A stretch of DNA of 64,000 bases from Opitutus sp. ER46. GTDB lineage: Bacteria; Verrucomicrobiota; Verrucomicrobiia; Opitutales; Opitutaceae. The stretch spans positions 310,001 to 374,000 of the forward strand of contig NZ_QAYX01000024.1 of the NCBI RefSeq assembly GCF_003054705.1, in the 5' to 3' direction. Made by a program: the position numbers and the translations under genes. The first letter of the stretch is position 1; each line of letters starts with the position of its first letter. The notes beneath the pieces are model-generated. The model had not been told where the DNA came from. It saw only the letters and a list, made by a program, of their open reading frames with translations, and made no database searches. This document shows positions 7,671-15,901 of the stretch, in pieces.

Positions 7671-10016
7671 CTAGAAACGCAGCTCGTAACGTCCGAAGTA
7701 CGCCCGTTCGTCGTTCTTGCGGCCCGAGGCGGACCACCATTCGCGGTTGGCGAGGTTCTTCACGCTGAAACCAACGATGTGACGGTAGCGGCCCGTCTCG
7801 AACCGATAGGTGATGAAGGCGTCGTAGATCGTGGCCGAGGGGCGGATCTCCTCGATGCGGTTCGTCGGGCCGTAGTTCAGGCGCAGCTGGTTGGTGACAG
7901 CGCCTGTGCCGGTGACCTCGGAGCCCGCGGTACCGTAGCGCGCGACGTAGTCGTCGGTGTAGCGGGCAGACCCGCCGAGCTTCAGCCCGTGGAGCGGGCC
8001 GTCCTTGAACTGGTAGGTGAGCGAGAGGCTGCCGGTGCGCCGCGGCGTGCGCAGCAGGACGACGCCTTCCTTGGCGACGTCGGTCGGGCACTTGACCGTG
8101 CGGGCATCGAGGTAGCCGCCGGTGGCGGTGAGCGAGAGCGATTCCGTGACATCGGCGAACACCTCGACCTCGCCGCCACGGGCGCGCTCACGGCCGGAGC
8201 CGACGTACTGCGGGACGCCGGTGTTGAAGTCGTCCTCGTCGGCGTAGAGCGGGTTCAGCTGGGGGATGTCCTTGCGGATGATTTCGTAGGCGGACGCGGT
8301 CCAGAAGAGGCGGCCGGCGAGGAGCTCGCCCTTGAAGCCGCCCTCCATGCCTTCGGCCGTGATGCTGTCCTGGAGCTTGCCGGTGCCGCGGTCCCGCGTG
8401 AGCTGAGGCGTGAAGGAGGTGCTTTGGTTGGCGAAGGCGACGAGTTGATCGCCGAGCAGCCGGTAATTGGCGCCCACGCTGTAGCTCGACTGGCCGACAC
8501 GCTTGCTGCCCGAGGCGGCGGGATCGATGAGGTCGACGTTGTCGACCGCCATGCGGTCGTAGCGATACGAGGCGAACAGCAGCGCGCGCCGGCCGATGGC
8601 CATGCGCTCCGAGACGAGCGCGCCGAGCAGCGTGCGGTCCATGGTGTTGTGCTCAACCTGGCGGGTAAGGAGGCTGCGGTCGTAGCCGGAGAAGTCGGGG
8701 GCGGCGACGCTGAGGGTCTTGAGGCTGGCGGGCAGGGCGTTGCGGTCGGCGGTGGACATCTTCCACGACCAGTCTTCCGAGCCGTAGTCCGAGCCATCGA
8801 TGGTCATCAGCAGCTTGTTCGCGGTGGGACCGAGCTTGAACGTCGCGAGCAGGTCGACCTGGCCCTGCAGGGTGCTGACCTGGGCCTCACCGTGGATCGG
8901 GTCGCGGCTGTTGAAGTTGCCGGACGAGACGGAGTAGTTGGCCACCGAGCTCGTGGAGGAGGTGGTGGTCCAGGACCACGAGTCGTACGGCCGCTCCCAC
9001 CACTGGAAGTTGGCGCGGAGGCTGAGGAACGAGTTGATCCGGTGCTCGGCGCGAAGGTCGACGGTGGTGACGTCGCGCTGCTGCACGAAGTCGCGGCCCA
9101 GCGGATTGAACCCGGCGCGTTCGAGACCCTCGGCGATGCCGCCGGTGACAGTCTGACCTGACTTGCCGGAGACCGGGCTGACCCAGGACGAGGCGTACAC
9201 CTTCGTGATGCCCGGTTGGCCGCGATTCATTGTCCGGCGGAGGCGCTCGACCTCGAGGGTGAACGTGGTGGCCTTCGACGGCTGGTAGGTCACGGCGCCG
9301 CTCGCGGCGAAGGTCTTGTTATAGAAGAATTGCTGGAGCCCCTTCGTGTCCGTGTAGGTGGCGTCGAGGCGGGAGAAGAGCTTCTTGGCCACGAGCGGCT
9401 GCGTCACGTGGGCCTCGTAGCGCTGGTAATCATACGAGCCGAATGTGGTCTTGAAGCGCGCCGTGGGTTTTCGGAAGGGACGCTGCGTCACATAATTCAC
9501 AATCCCGCCCGGCTCGGTCAGGCCGAAGGTGGCGGCGAGCGGGCCCTTGATGAACTCGACGCGCTCGAGGTTTACGACCTCGGCGATGCCGATGCGTTGA
9601 AAACCGTTGCGGAAGAACTGGGGCTGGAAGCCGCGGAACGAGACGTACCCGCCGGTGCCACTCTGGCGCTCGCCCGCGAGGTTGCCGCCGGCGATGAACG
9701 AAAGCTGGTCGTCGATTTCTTCCAGCATGAAGTTGTCGACGAACTCGCGGGGCAGCACGGCGACCGCCACGGGTGATTCGATCAGGCGCGTGTTGATACG
9801 CAGGGCGCCGACGGTCTCGTCGGTCTTCGCGTTCTCGACCGTGGCGGCGCCGCGGACGTGGAACTCATCGAGCACGTACACCTGCTCGGGGGTGGCATTG
9901 GCGCTGGCGTCGGACTTGGCTTGGGCCGCGGCGGCCTGGGCGGAGGAAGTCGCGGGCAGGGCGGCGGTGGCCGCGAGCACGCCGGCGATCCGGACGAGAC
10001 AAGGGAAGGGCTTCAT
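7671..10016 (-). CDS. TonB-dependent outer-membrane receptor
   Basis: 781 residues from the ATG at 10016: signal peptide 'MKPFPCLVRIAGVL...' cut after an Ala-Gln-rich stretch, an N-terminal segment 'VYVLDEFHV' in TonB-box position, then the plug with 'NLERVEFIKGPLAATFG' and 'PGGIVNYVTQRP', and a 22-strand barrel ending in 'YELRF', the terminal Phe of outer-membrane barrels. It resembles the siderophore/saccharide type without a carboxypeptidase-like N-terminal domain. The frame extends upstream to 11216 but that part is antisense-frame noise inside the sialidase-like gene. A 17-bp palindrome lies 68 bp before the start, probably an operator. It likely imports the operon's substrate across the outer membrane. 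Confidence 0.92.
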   Translation of the reverse strand: MKPFPCLVRIAGVLAATAALPATSSAQAAAAQAKSDASANATPEQVYVLDEFHVRGAATVENAKTDETVGALRINTRLIESPVAVAVLPREFVDNFMLEEIDDQLSFIAGGNLAGERQSGTGGYVSFRGFQPQFFRNGFQRIGIAEVVNLERVEFIKGPLAATFGLTEPGGIVNYVTQRPFRKPTARFKTTFGSYDYQRYEAHVTQPLVAKKLFSRLDATYTDTKGLQQFFYNKTFAASGAVTYQPSKATTFTLEVERLRRTMNRGQPGITKVYASSWVSPVSGKSGQTVTGGIAEGLERAGFNPLGRDFVQQRDVTTVDLRAEHRINSFLSLRANFQWWERPYDSWSWTTTSSTSSVANYSVSSGNFNSRDPIHGEAQVSTLQGQVDLLATFKLGPTANKLLMTIDGSDYGSEDWSWKMSTADRNALPASLKTLSVAAPDFSGYDRSLLTRQVEHNTMDRTLLGALVSERMAIGRRALLFASYRYDRMAVDNVDLIDPAASGSKRVGQSSYSVGANYRLLGDQLVAFANQSTSFTPQLTRDRGTGKLQDSITAEGMEGGFKGELLAGRLFWTASAYEIIRKDIPQLNPLYADEDDFNTGVPQYVGSGRERARGGEVEVFADVTESLSLTATGGYLDARTVKCPTDVAKEGVVLLRTPRRTGSLSLTYQFKDGPLHGLKLGGSARYTDDYVARYGTAGSEVTGTGAVTNQLRLNYGPTNRIEEIRPSATIYDAFITYRFETGRYRHIVGFSVKNLANREWWSASGRKNDERAYFGRYELRF

Positions 10017-10083
10017 GGCTTTGGGGGACGGGTTTGCCTGGCGGCCCGACGCTGCGAAACGAGGCGGCGGGGAAAAGGGTGCC

Positions 10084-10100
10084 GTAACGAAAGTCGTTAC
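10084..10100. promoter_or_regulatory. Candidate LacI-family operator upstream of the TonB receptor
   Basis: GTAACGAAAGTCGTTAC is a 17-bp palindrome (six-base arms GTAACG/CGTTAC) in the 107-bp gap between the sialidase-like gene and the TonB receptor. A sequence identical at 14 of 17 positions lies directly before lacI at 11444-11460. Size, symmetry and placement fit a LacI-family operator. Confidence 0.7.
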
Positions 10101-10123
10101 GTGAATCCGGCGCGGTGCGCCCG

Positions 10124-11389
10124 CTATTCGAGGGCGGCGAGCGGTACGCGGGAGAGCGCGATCTCCTCCTTGTTGACGGAGTAGAGAATGAAGAGCGCGC
10201 CGTCGTGCACCAGGGCGCTCGGATAGGAGAACCCGATGCCGCGGCCGGTGATGCCTGCCCAGCGGTGTTTGCCCGGAGCGCCGGCGCGAAGCGCGAAGAC
10301 GCGGTCGAAGGTTTCGCCGTCGGGGCTGAGCGCGAGCGTCAGGGGGTCGCGGCGAAGATGCTGAGCTTGGTCGAATCGGGTCGCGATCTGATTGCCCACG
10401 AGGACGACGCGCCCGTCCGGCAGCCGCAGGGCCTGCGCGCGACTCGGTGCGTCGGGGATGTTCGTCGGTTGTGGGATCGACCAGCCGCCCTCGGCCGTGG
10501 GAAAGGAGACGTACAGCCGGTTTCGCTGGCGCGGCTTGGTGTCCGCGCCCTGCGCCGAACGGAGGCAGAGCACCGGCCCGTGGACGCTGCGGTAGCTGAA
10601 GGGCTCCATCAGGGCGGCGCCATCGCTGGCGCGCGCGGGCACGCCCTCGCCGGCGACGTGCGACCACCAGCTCACGAGGTCGTGATCGACGTAGTACTGC
10701 CGGATCGCCGCGGCCTCCGCGGGCGCGACGGCGAGGTCCGGGGCGAAGCGCGGCCGGAGCGCGCCGGCGGGGAGCGGACGCAGGAGGAACACGGGGCCGA
10801 GCCGGCCGTCGGGTTCGACCCGCCGGGCCACCGGGTACACGGGGGTGCCGTGGACGTAGGTGACGGCGTACAGACCCGCCGGCGTGGCGACCCAGCGGTC
10901 GGGCTTCAGCGCGAGACCCTCCTCGCCGGCGCGGCGATACGGTCCGGGCGCGGCAAAGAGTTCGCGCGGAGTCGTCCAGCGTCGCCCGTCTGCGGATACG
11001 GCGAACAGGACCCGCTGCCCGGGCGCGTCCTCGCCCAGCGGGTGGTTGGCCCAGAGGGCATAGAACTGCCCGGCGTGGTGGATGAGGGCGGCGTAGTGGT
11101 TGTAGCCGCCTTCGTCGCGGCGCGCCGGGCGCCACACCGTCACGTGTTCGGCACTGCGCACGAGTGGCCAGGTGGCGGGCGCGGGTGGGTTGCCCGGCGG
11201 CAGGGGCGCGGTCCATCGCGGGACAACCGGGATGCCGTCGGCGGTGAATTGCCGGGTAGTGACGGTGCGGTCGCCGAGCGTGAGGGTGACGGCGGCGGGC
11301 GCGGCGGCGCGGAGCGGGGCCGGTGAAAGCACGAGCGCGGCGATGAACACGAGCGCGACCGCGCGGAGAAGGGGGCGAAACGGGACCAT
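10124..11389 (-). CDS. Secreted BNR/sialidase-like beta-propeller protein, first gene of the operon
   Basis: 421 residues from the ATG at 11389, starting with a signal peptide ('MVPFRPLLRAVALVFIAAL'). It shows sialidase-fold repeats: 'GQRVLFAVSADGRRWTTP' (S-x-D-G-x-x-W Asp box), 'LTLALSPDGETFDR' and a final 'GIGFSYPSALVHDGALFILYSVNKEEI' blade typical of BNR-repeat exo-sialidase-like proteins. The Arg triad of true sialidases cannot be verified. The frame remains open to 11548, across the intergenic region and into lacI, which I reject. Divergent from lacI with 76 bp between, so it is probably repressed by it. Likely a periplasmic glycan-binding or hydrolytic protein; calling it a sialidase would overstate the evidence. 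Confidence 0.75.
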   Translation of the reverse strand: MVPFRPLLRAVALVFIAALVLSPAPLRAAAPAAVTLTLGDRTVTTRQFTADGIPVVPRWTAPLPPGNPPAPATWPLVRSAEHVTVWRPARRDEGGYNHYAALIHHAGQFYALWANHPLGEDAPGQRVLFAVSADGRRWTTPRELFAAPGPYRRAGEEGLALKPDRWVATPAGLYAVTYVHGTPVYPVARRVEPDGRLGPVFLLRPLPAGALRPRFAPDLAVAPAEAAAIRQYYVDHDLVSWWSHVAGEGVPARASDGAALMEPFSYRSVHGPVLCLRSAQGADTKPRQRNRLYVSFPTAEGGWSIPQPTNIPDAPSRAQALRLPDGRVVLVGNQIATRFDQAQHLRRDPLTLALSPDGETFDRVFALRAGAPGKHRWAGITGRGIGFSYPSALVHDGALFILYSVNKEEIALSRVPLAALE

Positions 11390-11443
11390 GGGTGGTGACG
11401 TTCGCCCGATCAGGAAGATATCGGCCTTGAGCTGAAGTCGCGC

Positions 11444-11460
11444 GTGCCGACTATCGTTAC
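11444..11460. promoter_or_regulatory. Candidate LacI-family operator in the lacI/operon divergent region
   Basis: On the minus strand this reads GTAACGATAGTCGGCAC, matching the perfect palindrome at 10084-10100 in 14 of 17 positions. It ends 5 bp before the lacI start codon and lies 55 bp from the first operon gene, a position from which one bound repressor could control both the operon and lacI itself. Confidence 0.65.
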
Positions 11461-11465
11461 GCGTC

Positions 11466-12518
11466 ATGGCTTCACCAGTCAGCATGCGCGATGTCGCCCG
11501 CGCGACGCGGGTATCGGTCGCGACCGTCTCCAAGAGCCTCGGCAACAAGCGGGACGTGTCGGCGACGACCCGGCGTCGGGTGCTGGCGGCGTGTCAGCGC
11601 CTGGGCTACCGGACGAATCCGCTGGTCGCGGCCCTGATGCGGAGCCGGCGCAGCCACGCGTCGCCGACAAGCAGCCTGACGCTCGCGTTTGTGACCGCGT
11701 TTCCGACGCCGGACGGGTGGCGAACGCATCCGGCGCCGATCTTCCGGCAGATGTTCGCGGGCGCCCAGGCCCGGGCGCAGGAGCGCAACTATCGGCTGGA
11801 GCACCACTGGCTCTTCCGCGAGGGCATGAGCAACCGCCGGTTCAGCGACATGCTCGAGGCGCGTGGCATCCGCGGGGTGCTCTTCGCTCCGGTTCCAAAT
11901 CTGCAGACTGAGATCGAGCTCAACTGGCCGGCGTTCTCCACGGTCGTCCTGGGGCTCACTCCATCGACGCGGCATTTCCACCGCGTGACGACCGACTACT
12001 ATCAGTCGATGCTGCTGGTGATGGAGAAGTGTCGGCAGTGCGGCTACCGCCGGCCGGGCCTGGCGGCGCGCCGCGAGACGGCGACGCGGTTGGAGCACCG
12101 CTGGGAGGCCGCGTATCGCGTGGCGGCGGCGGCGTATGGCGCGCGGGCGGCGTTACCGCGGCCATTGATCGTCGAGGAATGGGAGCGCGAGCGGGTGGCC
12201 GCGTGGCTCGACCGGGAGCGGCCGGACGTGGTGATCGGGCCGGTGCTGGGCAAGCTCGAGGAGACGATCGCGGCGGCGGGCAAGCGCGTGCCGGATGACA
12301 TTGGCCTGGTCGGTCTGCTCGTGCCGCGCGCCGGCGACCGGTTGAGCGGTGTGCTACAGGACGGCGAGATCATCGGGCGCACCGCAGCGGATCAGTTGAT
12401 CGCGCAGCTGGAGCGCAACGAGACCGGCATTCCCGAGCATCCGATCACCCACACGATGCTCGGACGCTGGAACGAAGGAGAGACGGTCAGGATCCTGCCC
12501 GCCGCCCGGCAGCGTTGA
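11466..12518 (+). CDS. LacI-family transcriptional regulator of the adjacent catabolic operon
   Basis: 350 residues. The N-terminal LacI helix-turn-helix reads 'SMRDVARATRVSVATVSKSL' (residues 6-25), followed by a hinge region and a periplasmic-binding-protein-like effector domain ('SLTLAFVTAFP' onwards, with 'RGIRGVLFAPV' and 'DDIGLVGLL'). The recognition helix 'SVATVSKSL' departs slightly from the usual 'SxxTVSRVL'. Divergently oriented from the seven-gene operon. A candidate operator abuts its start codon and a better palindrome lies within the operon, so autoregulation and repression of the operon are likely. The effector is presumably the sugar or sugar-acid handled by the operon. Confidence 0.9.
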   Translation: MASPVSMRDVARATRVSVATVSKSLGNKRDVSATTRRRVLAACQRLGYRTNPLVAALMRSRRSHASPTSSLTLAFVTAFPTPDGWRTHPAPIFRQMFAGAQARAQERNYRLEHHWLFREGMSNRRFSDMLEARGIRGVLFAPVPNLQTEIELNWPAFSTVVLGLTPSTRHFHRVTTDYYQSMLLVMEKCRQCGYRRPGLAARRETATRLEHRWEAAYRVAAAAYGARAALPRPLIVEEWERERVAAWLDRERPDVVIGPVLGKLEETIAAAGKRVPDDIGLVGLLVPRAGDRLSGVLQDGEIIGRTAADQLIAQLERNETGIPEHPITHTMLGRWNEGETVRILPAARQR

Positions 12519-12536
12519 ACCGACTGGGGACGCCGC

Positions 12537-12647
12537 GAGTATCCGGACATTATCGCCTGAGTATCCGGACATTATTCCGGAGTATCTGGACATTATTCCG
12601 TAAGTGACGAACTCCGGGGCGGTAATAATTGCAGCCCTCGTGCCCTC
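12537..12647 (+). repeat. Dispersed repeat, copy 2: three 21-22 bp direct repeats plus conserved tail
   Basis: Three tandem units begin GAGTATCYGGACATTAT (12537-12558, 12559-12579, 12580-12600), followed by TAAGT, 16 variable bases, GTAATAATTGCAGC (12622-12635) and CTCGTGCCCTC. It shares about 81 of 89 bases with 1206-1294, in the same orientation relative to the window, and starts 19 bp after the lacI stop. The unit length equals two helical turns. Confidence 0.75.
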
Positions 12648-12683
12648 CCACTCCTCGAGTCGGGGTCGGCCGGGCCTCTCGGA

Positions 12684-12885
<202 letters not shown>

Positions 12886-12922
12886 CGGACGCGGCTCCGA
12901 GCGTCCGGGGCCGGGGCCTGCC

Positions 12923-13774
12923 TCAACTGAACCGCTTGAGGCGCGAGGCGACGTCGTCGCGGAGTCGGTCGAGGTAGCCGAGGGTGTACGCGGCGATGTC
13001 GAGCTTGGGATCGGCGATCAGGGGCGTGAGGTCCATGGCCCAGGTGATGCCCTTGAATTTATCGGTCGCGTGCGAGGTGTGGAACGTCGCGTGAGCGAGG
13101 CGGCGGCCGAGGGCCGCGAGATCGTAGCGTTTGCCGCCGGTCACTTGGGAATCGAAGACCTTCATCAACTCGCCCGCCAATTCCACATGGCGGCCGGCGT
13201 CGAGCGCGACCTTGTCGGCGTCGAGCAGCCAGTCGAGATCGCGCCAGACCTCGGCGCCGAGCACGCGTTTCGGCCGCTGGGCCGCCGGGAGCGAGCGGAT
13301 CGCCTCGAGGCAGCGCAGGAGCACCGCCACGTGCGTGTCGTGCTTGTCCGCCGGGTTGTGCAGGTAAACCACCTCGGGCGTGCAGCCGGCGAAGATCGCG
13401 CGCAGATCGGCGACGACGCCCGGATGCCCGGCGCGCTTCACGTCGGCGCTCGGGTGCGCGAGTTGGAGCTGGATCGCGTAGCGGCCCAGCTGGGCGGCCT
13501 TGCGCTGCTCCTCGCGGCGGACGTCCTGCATCTGCTCGTCGGTCAGGTGCGCGTACGGGCCGGTGCGGGGAGAACCGGCGCCGTTGGTGACCACCACGCC
13601 GCCGAACGCCTTGGCCGGCGCGCCGTCGAGGCAGTCGCAGATCCCGGCGTGGGCCAGGATCTCGATGTCGTCCTGATGCGCGGCCACGCAGAGGTGCGTG
13701 ACGCGGGCGAGGGCGGCGGTCGCGTCGCCACCAGTCGGAACGAAGACGTCAGCGCGAGGATGGGAGAATTTCAT
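12923..13774 (-). CDS. PIG-L/LmbE-family deacetylase
   Basis: 283 residues of the PIG-L (LmbE) zinc-dependent N-acetylglucosaminyl deacetylase family. The metal motif is 'AAHQDDIEI' (His33, Asp35, Asp36; usual AHPDD with Pro replaced by Gln). A second motif, 'HNPADKHDTH' near residue 136, supplies the downstream histidines, so the active site looks intact. No signal peptide, hence cytoplasmic. It follows the NagB-PIG-L fusion gene by 117 bp on the same strand. Members remove acetyl groups from N-acetylglucosamine-type substrates. Here it could provide the deacetylase activity that the neighbouring fusion protein appears to have lost; that link is inference. Confidence 0.85.
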   Translation of the reverse strand: MKFSHPRADVFVPTGGDATAALARVTHLCVAAHQDDIEILAHAGICDCLDGAPAKAFGGVVVTNGAGSPRTGPYAHLTDEQMQDVRREEQRKAAQLGRYAIQLQLAHPSADVKRAGHPGVVADLRAIFAGCTPEVVYLHNPADKHDTHVAVLLRCLEAIRSLPAAQRPKRVLGAEVWRDLDWLLDADKVALDAGRHVELAGELMKVFDSQVTGGKRYDLAALGRRLAHATFHTSHATDKFKGITWAMDLTPLIADPKLDIAAYTLGYLDRLRDDVASRLKRFS

Positions 13775-13891
13775 GGGCGAAACGAAAGGGAGAGACGGGT
13801 GCGGGCGTTCGTCAACGGCGGCACCGGCGGCGCGGCGCCACCGGTCAAGGTGGCGTCACGCGCAGGGCCGGCCGGCGGGCGTGCGTTGCGC

Positions 13892-15817
13892 TCAACGGGC
13901 GTCGTCGTGCCAGCGTTGGAACGCCTCGATCGCCTCGTACTCGGCGAGGCCGAGGGCGTCGTAGGTTTTGGCGAGCGAGCGGGCTGCGGCCTCGGCCTGC
14001 TGCCAGGCCTCGTGCAGGCCGGGTTCGAACACCGGCATCTGGCTGCGCTGGCTCTTGTGTTGGTAGACGGCCTGGATTTTCTGCGTGAGCTGCGCGGGGC
14101 TGAGCGGCACGGCCATGTCGATCTCGTGCGCGGCCCAGGCCTTGTCGGGCGTGCGGTAGAGCCACACGCGGCAATCCTGCCACCAGCCCTCGGTCTTGAC
14201 CTGCTGGATGGCGGAGCGAAGCACGTCGAAGCACATGCCGCTCACGCTGGCGGGGTCCTGGCCGGCGCCGGTGGCGAAGATCTGGTGCGGCTTCAGCTCG
14301 CGGAGGACGGCGGCAACCTGCGCGACATCGGCTTCGGTGGCGCGGAACTGGCGGTAGCGGCCGTTCTCGTAGAACGCGAGGTCGAGGAAGCGCTCGGTGC
14401 CGGAGGGCACCGCCGCATTGCGCAGCGCCGCGCGGGCCTCCCCACGGCGCAGCAGGCCCTTGAGGCGGCGCGTATCCGCGGTGTCCTGACCCTTGGCGGT
14501 GCTCTGCTTGGCGGCGATGGCGTCGCGCACGCGGCGGGCGGCGGTGGCGGCGCCTCCCGCCTGGCTGGTGGCAAATTCGAGGACGAGGTCGGCGGCAACC
14601 ATGGCCTCTTCGTCGGGCACCGCGAGGTTGCCGGACGTCAGGTACACGACGGTAACGCTGTGGCCCTGCTCGATGAGCCGGGTGAGCGTGCCGCCCATGC
14701 CGAGCATTTCGTCGGACGGCTCGGGCGAGAACACGACGACGCGTTTCGGGTGCGGCGAGGCGCGCTCGGGCCGGTGTGAGTCGTCGGCGTTCGGCTTGCC
14801 GCCGGGCCAGCCGGTGATCGTGTGCTGAATCTCGTTAAACGCGCGGATGTTCAGGTTGTACGCGGGGCCCTGCTCGGTGAGGAGGTCGGCCATGCCGTGT
14901 TCGCCGTAATGCTCGTCGAGGAGCTTGAGCACGGGCCGCTTGGCGGTGCTCGAAAGCCAGGCGATCGCGCGGCGGGCCAGCGGAGGCGTCCATTCCACCG
15001 GCGTGACGAGCCACGGATGCTTGATCCGGGTGAGCTCGGCGGCGGCGGCGGGATCGAGGAGGAAGCGGACGTCGGGGTGATCCTGGAGGAGCGTCGCGGG
15101 GATGGTCTCGTTGGGCCGGCCCTCGGTGGCCTGGGCGATCATGCGGGCCTTGGCCTCGCCCCAGGCGAGGAGGACGACCTTGCGCGCCTCGAGGATGGTG
15201 CCGACGCCCATCGTGATCGCGTAGCGCGGCACGTTGGCCTCGCCGAGGAAGTCGCGGGCGGCGTCGCGGCGGGTGAGGGAATCGAGGGTGACGAGGCGGG
15301 TGCGGGAGTCGCGGGCGGAGCCGGGCTCGTTGAAGCCGATGTGGCCGGTGCGGCCGATGCCGAGCACCTGCAGGTCGATGCCGCCGGCGGCCGCGATCTT
15401 CTGCTCGTAGGCGCGGCACCAGGCGAAGACTTCGCCGCGCGGCACGCGACCGTCGGGGACGTTGCTCTGGCTGGCGGGCAGGTCGATGTGGTTGAACAAC
15501 TGCTCGCGCATGAACCGCGAGTAGCTCTCGGGGTGCTCGGGCGTGAGGCCGTGGTACTCGTCGAGGTTGAACGTGATGACGTTCCGGAAGCTGAGGCCCT
15601 CCTCGCGGTGGAGGCGGATGAGCTCGCGATAGAGCGGCACCGGCGTGGAGCCCGTGGCGAGACCGAGGACGACGTTGCGGCCCTCGGCGGCGCGGGTGCG
15701 GATGAGAGTGGCAATCTCGGCGGCGAGGCCGCGGCAGGCCACGACGGCGGAGGGGTGCACCTCGGTGTAGATGCGTTCGCGTTGGCGGGCTTCGATGTTG
15801 GATTTCATCGCGGTCAT
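13892..15817 (-). CDS. nagB: NagB (glucosamine-6-phosphate deaminase) fused to a degenerate PIG-L domain
   Basis: 641 residues. Residues 20-285 form a NagB-type domain: 'GLATGSTPVPLYREL' phosphate loop, 'FNLDEYHGL' with catalytic Asp86, 'GIGRTGHIGFNEPGS' with His159 (Thr where E. coli NagB has Asp141). It converts glucosamine-6-P to fructose-6-P and ammonia. Residues 355-640 are a PIG-L domain as in the long NagB proteins of Bacteroidetes. In place of the HPDD zinc motif it has 'SPEPSDE' (364-370) and in place of DPHGTH it has 'DPASVS' (521-526), so the metal ligands are lost and the domain is probably inactive. Start: ATG at 15817, with an alternative ATG at 15808. Divergent from an AraC regulator 84 bp away. 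Confidence 0.88.
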   Translation of the reverse strand: MTAMKSNIEARQRERIYTEVHPSAVVACRGLAAEIATLIRTRAAEGRNVVLGLATGSTPVPLYRELIRLHREEGLSFRNVITFNLDEYHGLTPEHPESYSRFMREQLFNHIDLPASQSNVPDGRVPRGEVFAWCRAYEQKIAAAGGIDLQVLGIGRTGHIGFNEPGSARDSRTRLVTLDSLTRRDAARDFLGEANVPRYAITMGVGTILEARKVVLLAWGEAKARMIAQATEGRPNETIPATLLQDHPDVRFLLDPAAAAELTRIKHPWLVTPVEWTPPLARRAIAWLSSTAKRPVLKLLDEHYGEHGMADLLTEQGPAYNLNIRAFNEIQHTITGWPGGKPNADDSHRPERASPHPKRVVVFSPEPSDEMLGMGGTLTRLIEQGHSVTVVYLTSGNLAVPDEEAMVAADLVLEFATSQAGGAATAARRVRDAIAAKQSTAKGQDTADTRRLKGLLRRGEARAALRNAAVPSGTERFLDLAFYENGRYRQFRATEADVAQVAAVLRELKPHQIFATGAGQDPASVSGMCFDVLRSAIQQVKTEGWWQDCRVWLYRTPDKAWAAHEIDMAVPLSPAQLTQKIQAVYQHKSQRSQMPVFEPGLHEAWQQAEAAARSLAKTYDALGLAEYEAIEAFQRWHDDAR

Positions 15818-15901
15818 GGAGGTGGGCCGACGCGGGGGTCGGCAGGTTTACGCTTCCCATCATAGCCCTGCTCGGGCTGATTTTCGATAGCCGCACCGCC
15901 T

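Noticed and set aside
10017-11216. A 1181-residue version of the TonB receptor
   Set aside because: The extra 400 residues are an out-of-frame reading of the sialidase-like gene; a proper signal peptide starts at 10016.
10124-11389. A true sialidase and a sialic-acid catabolic cluster together with nagB
   Set aside because: Asp-box-like repeats alone do not show sialidase activity; nanA, nanE and nanK homologues are missing and nagB is in a separate unit under a different regulator.
12537-12647. An intact IS21-family insertion sequence
   Set aside because: Only repeat units resembling transposon ends are present; there is no istA/istB coding sequence or partner end nearby.
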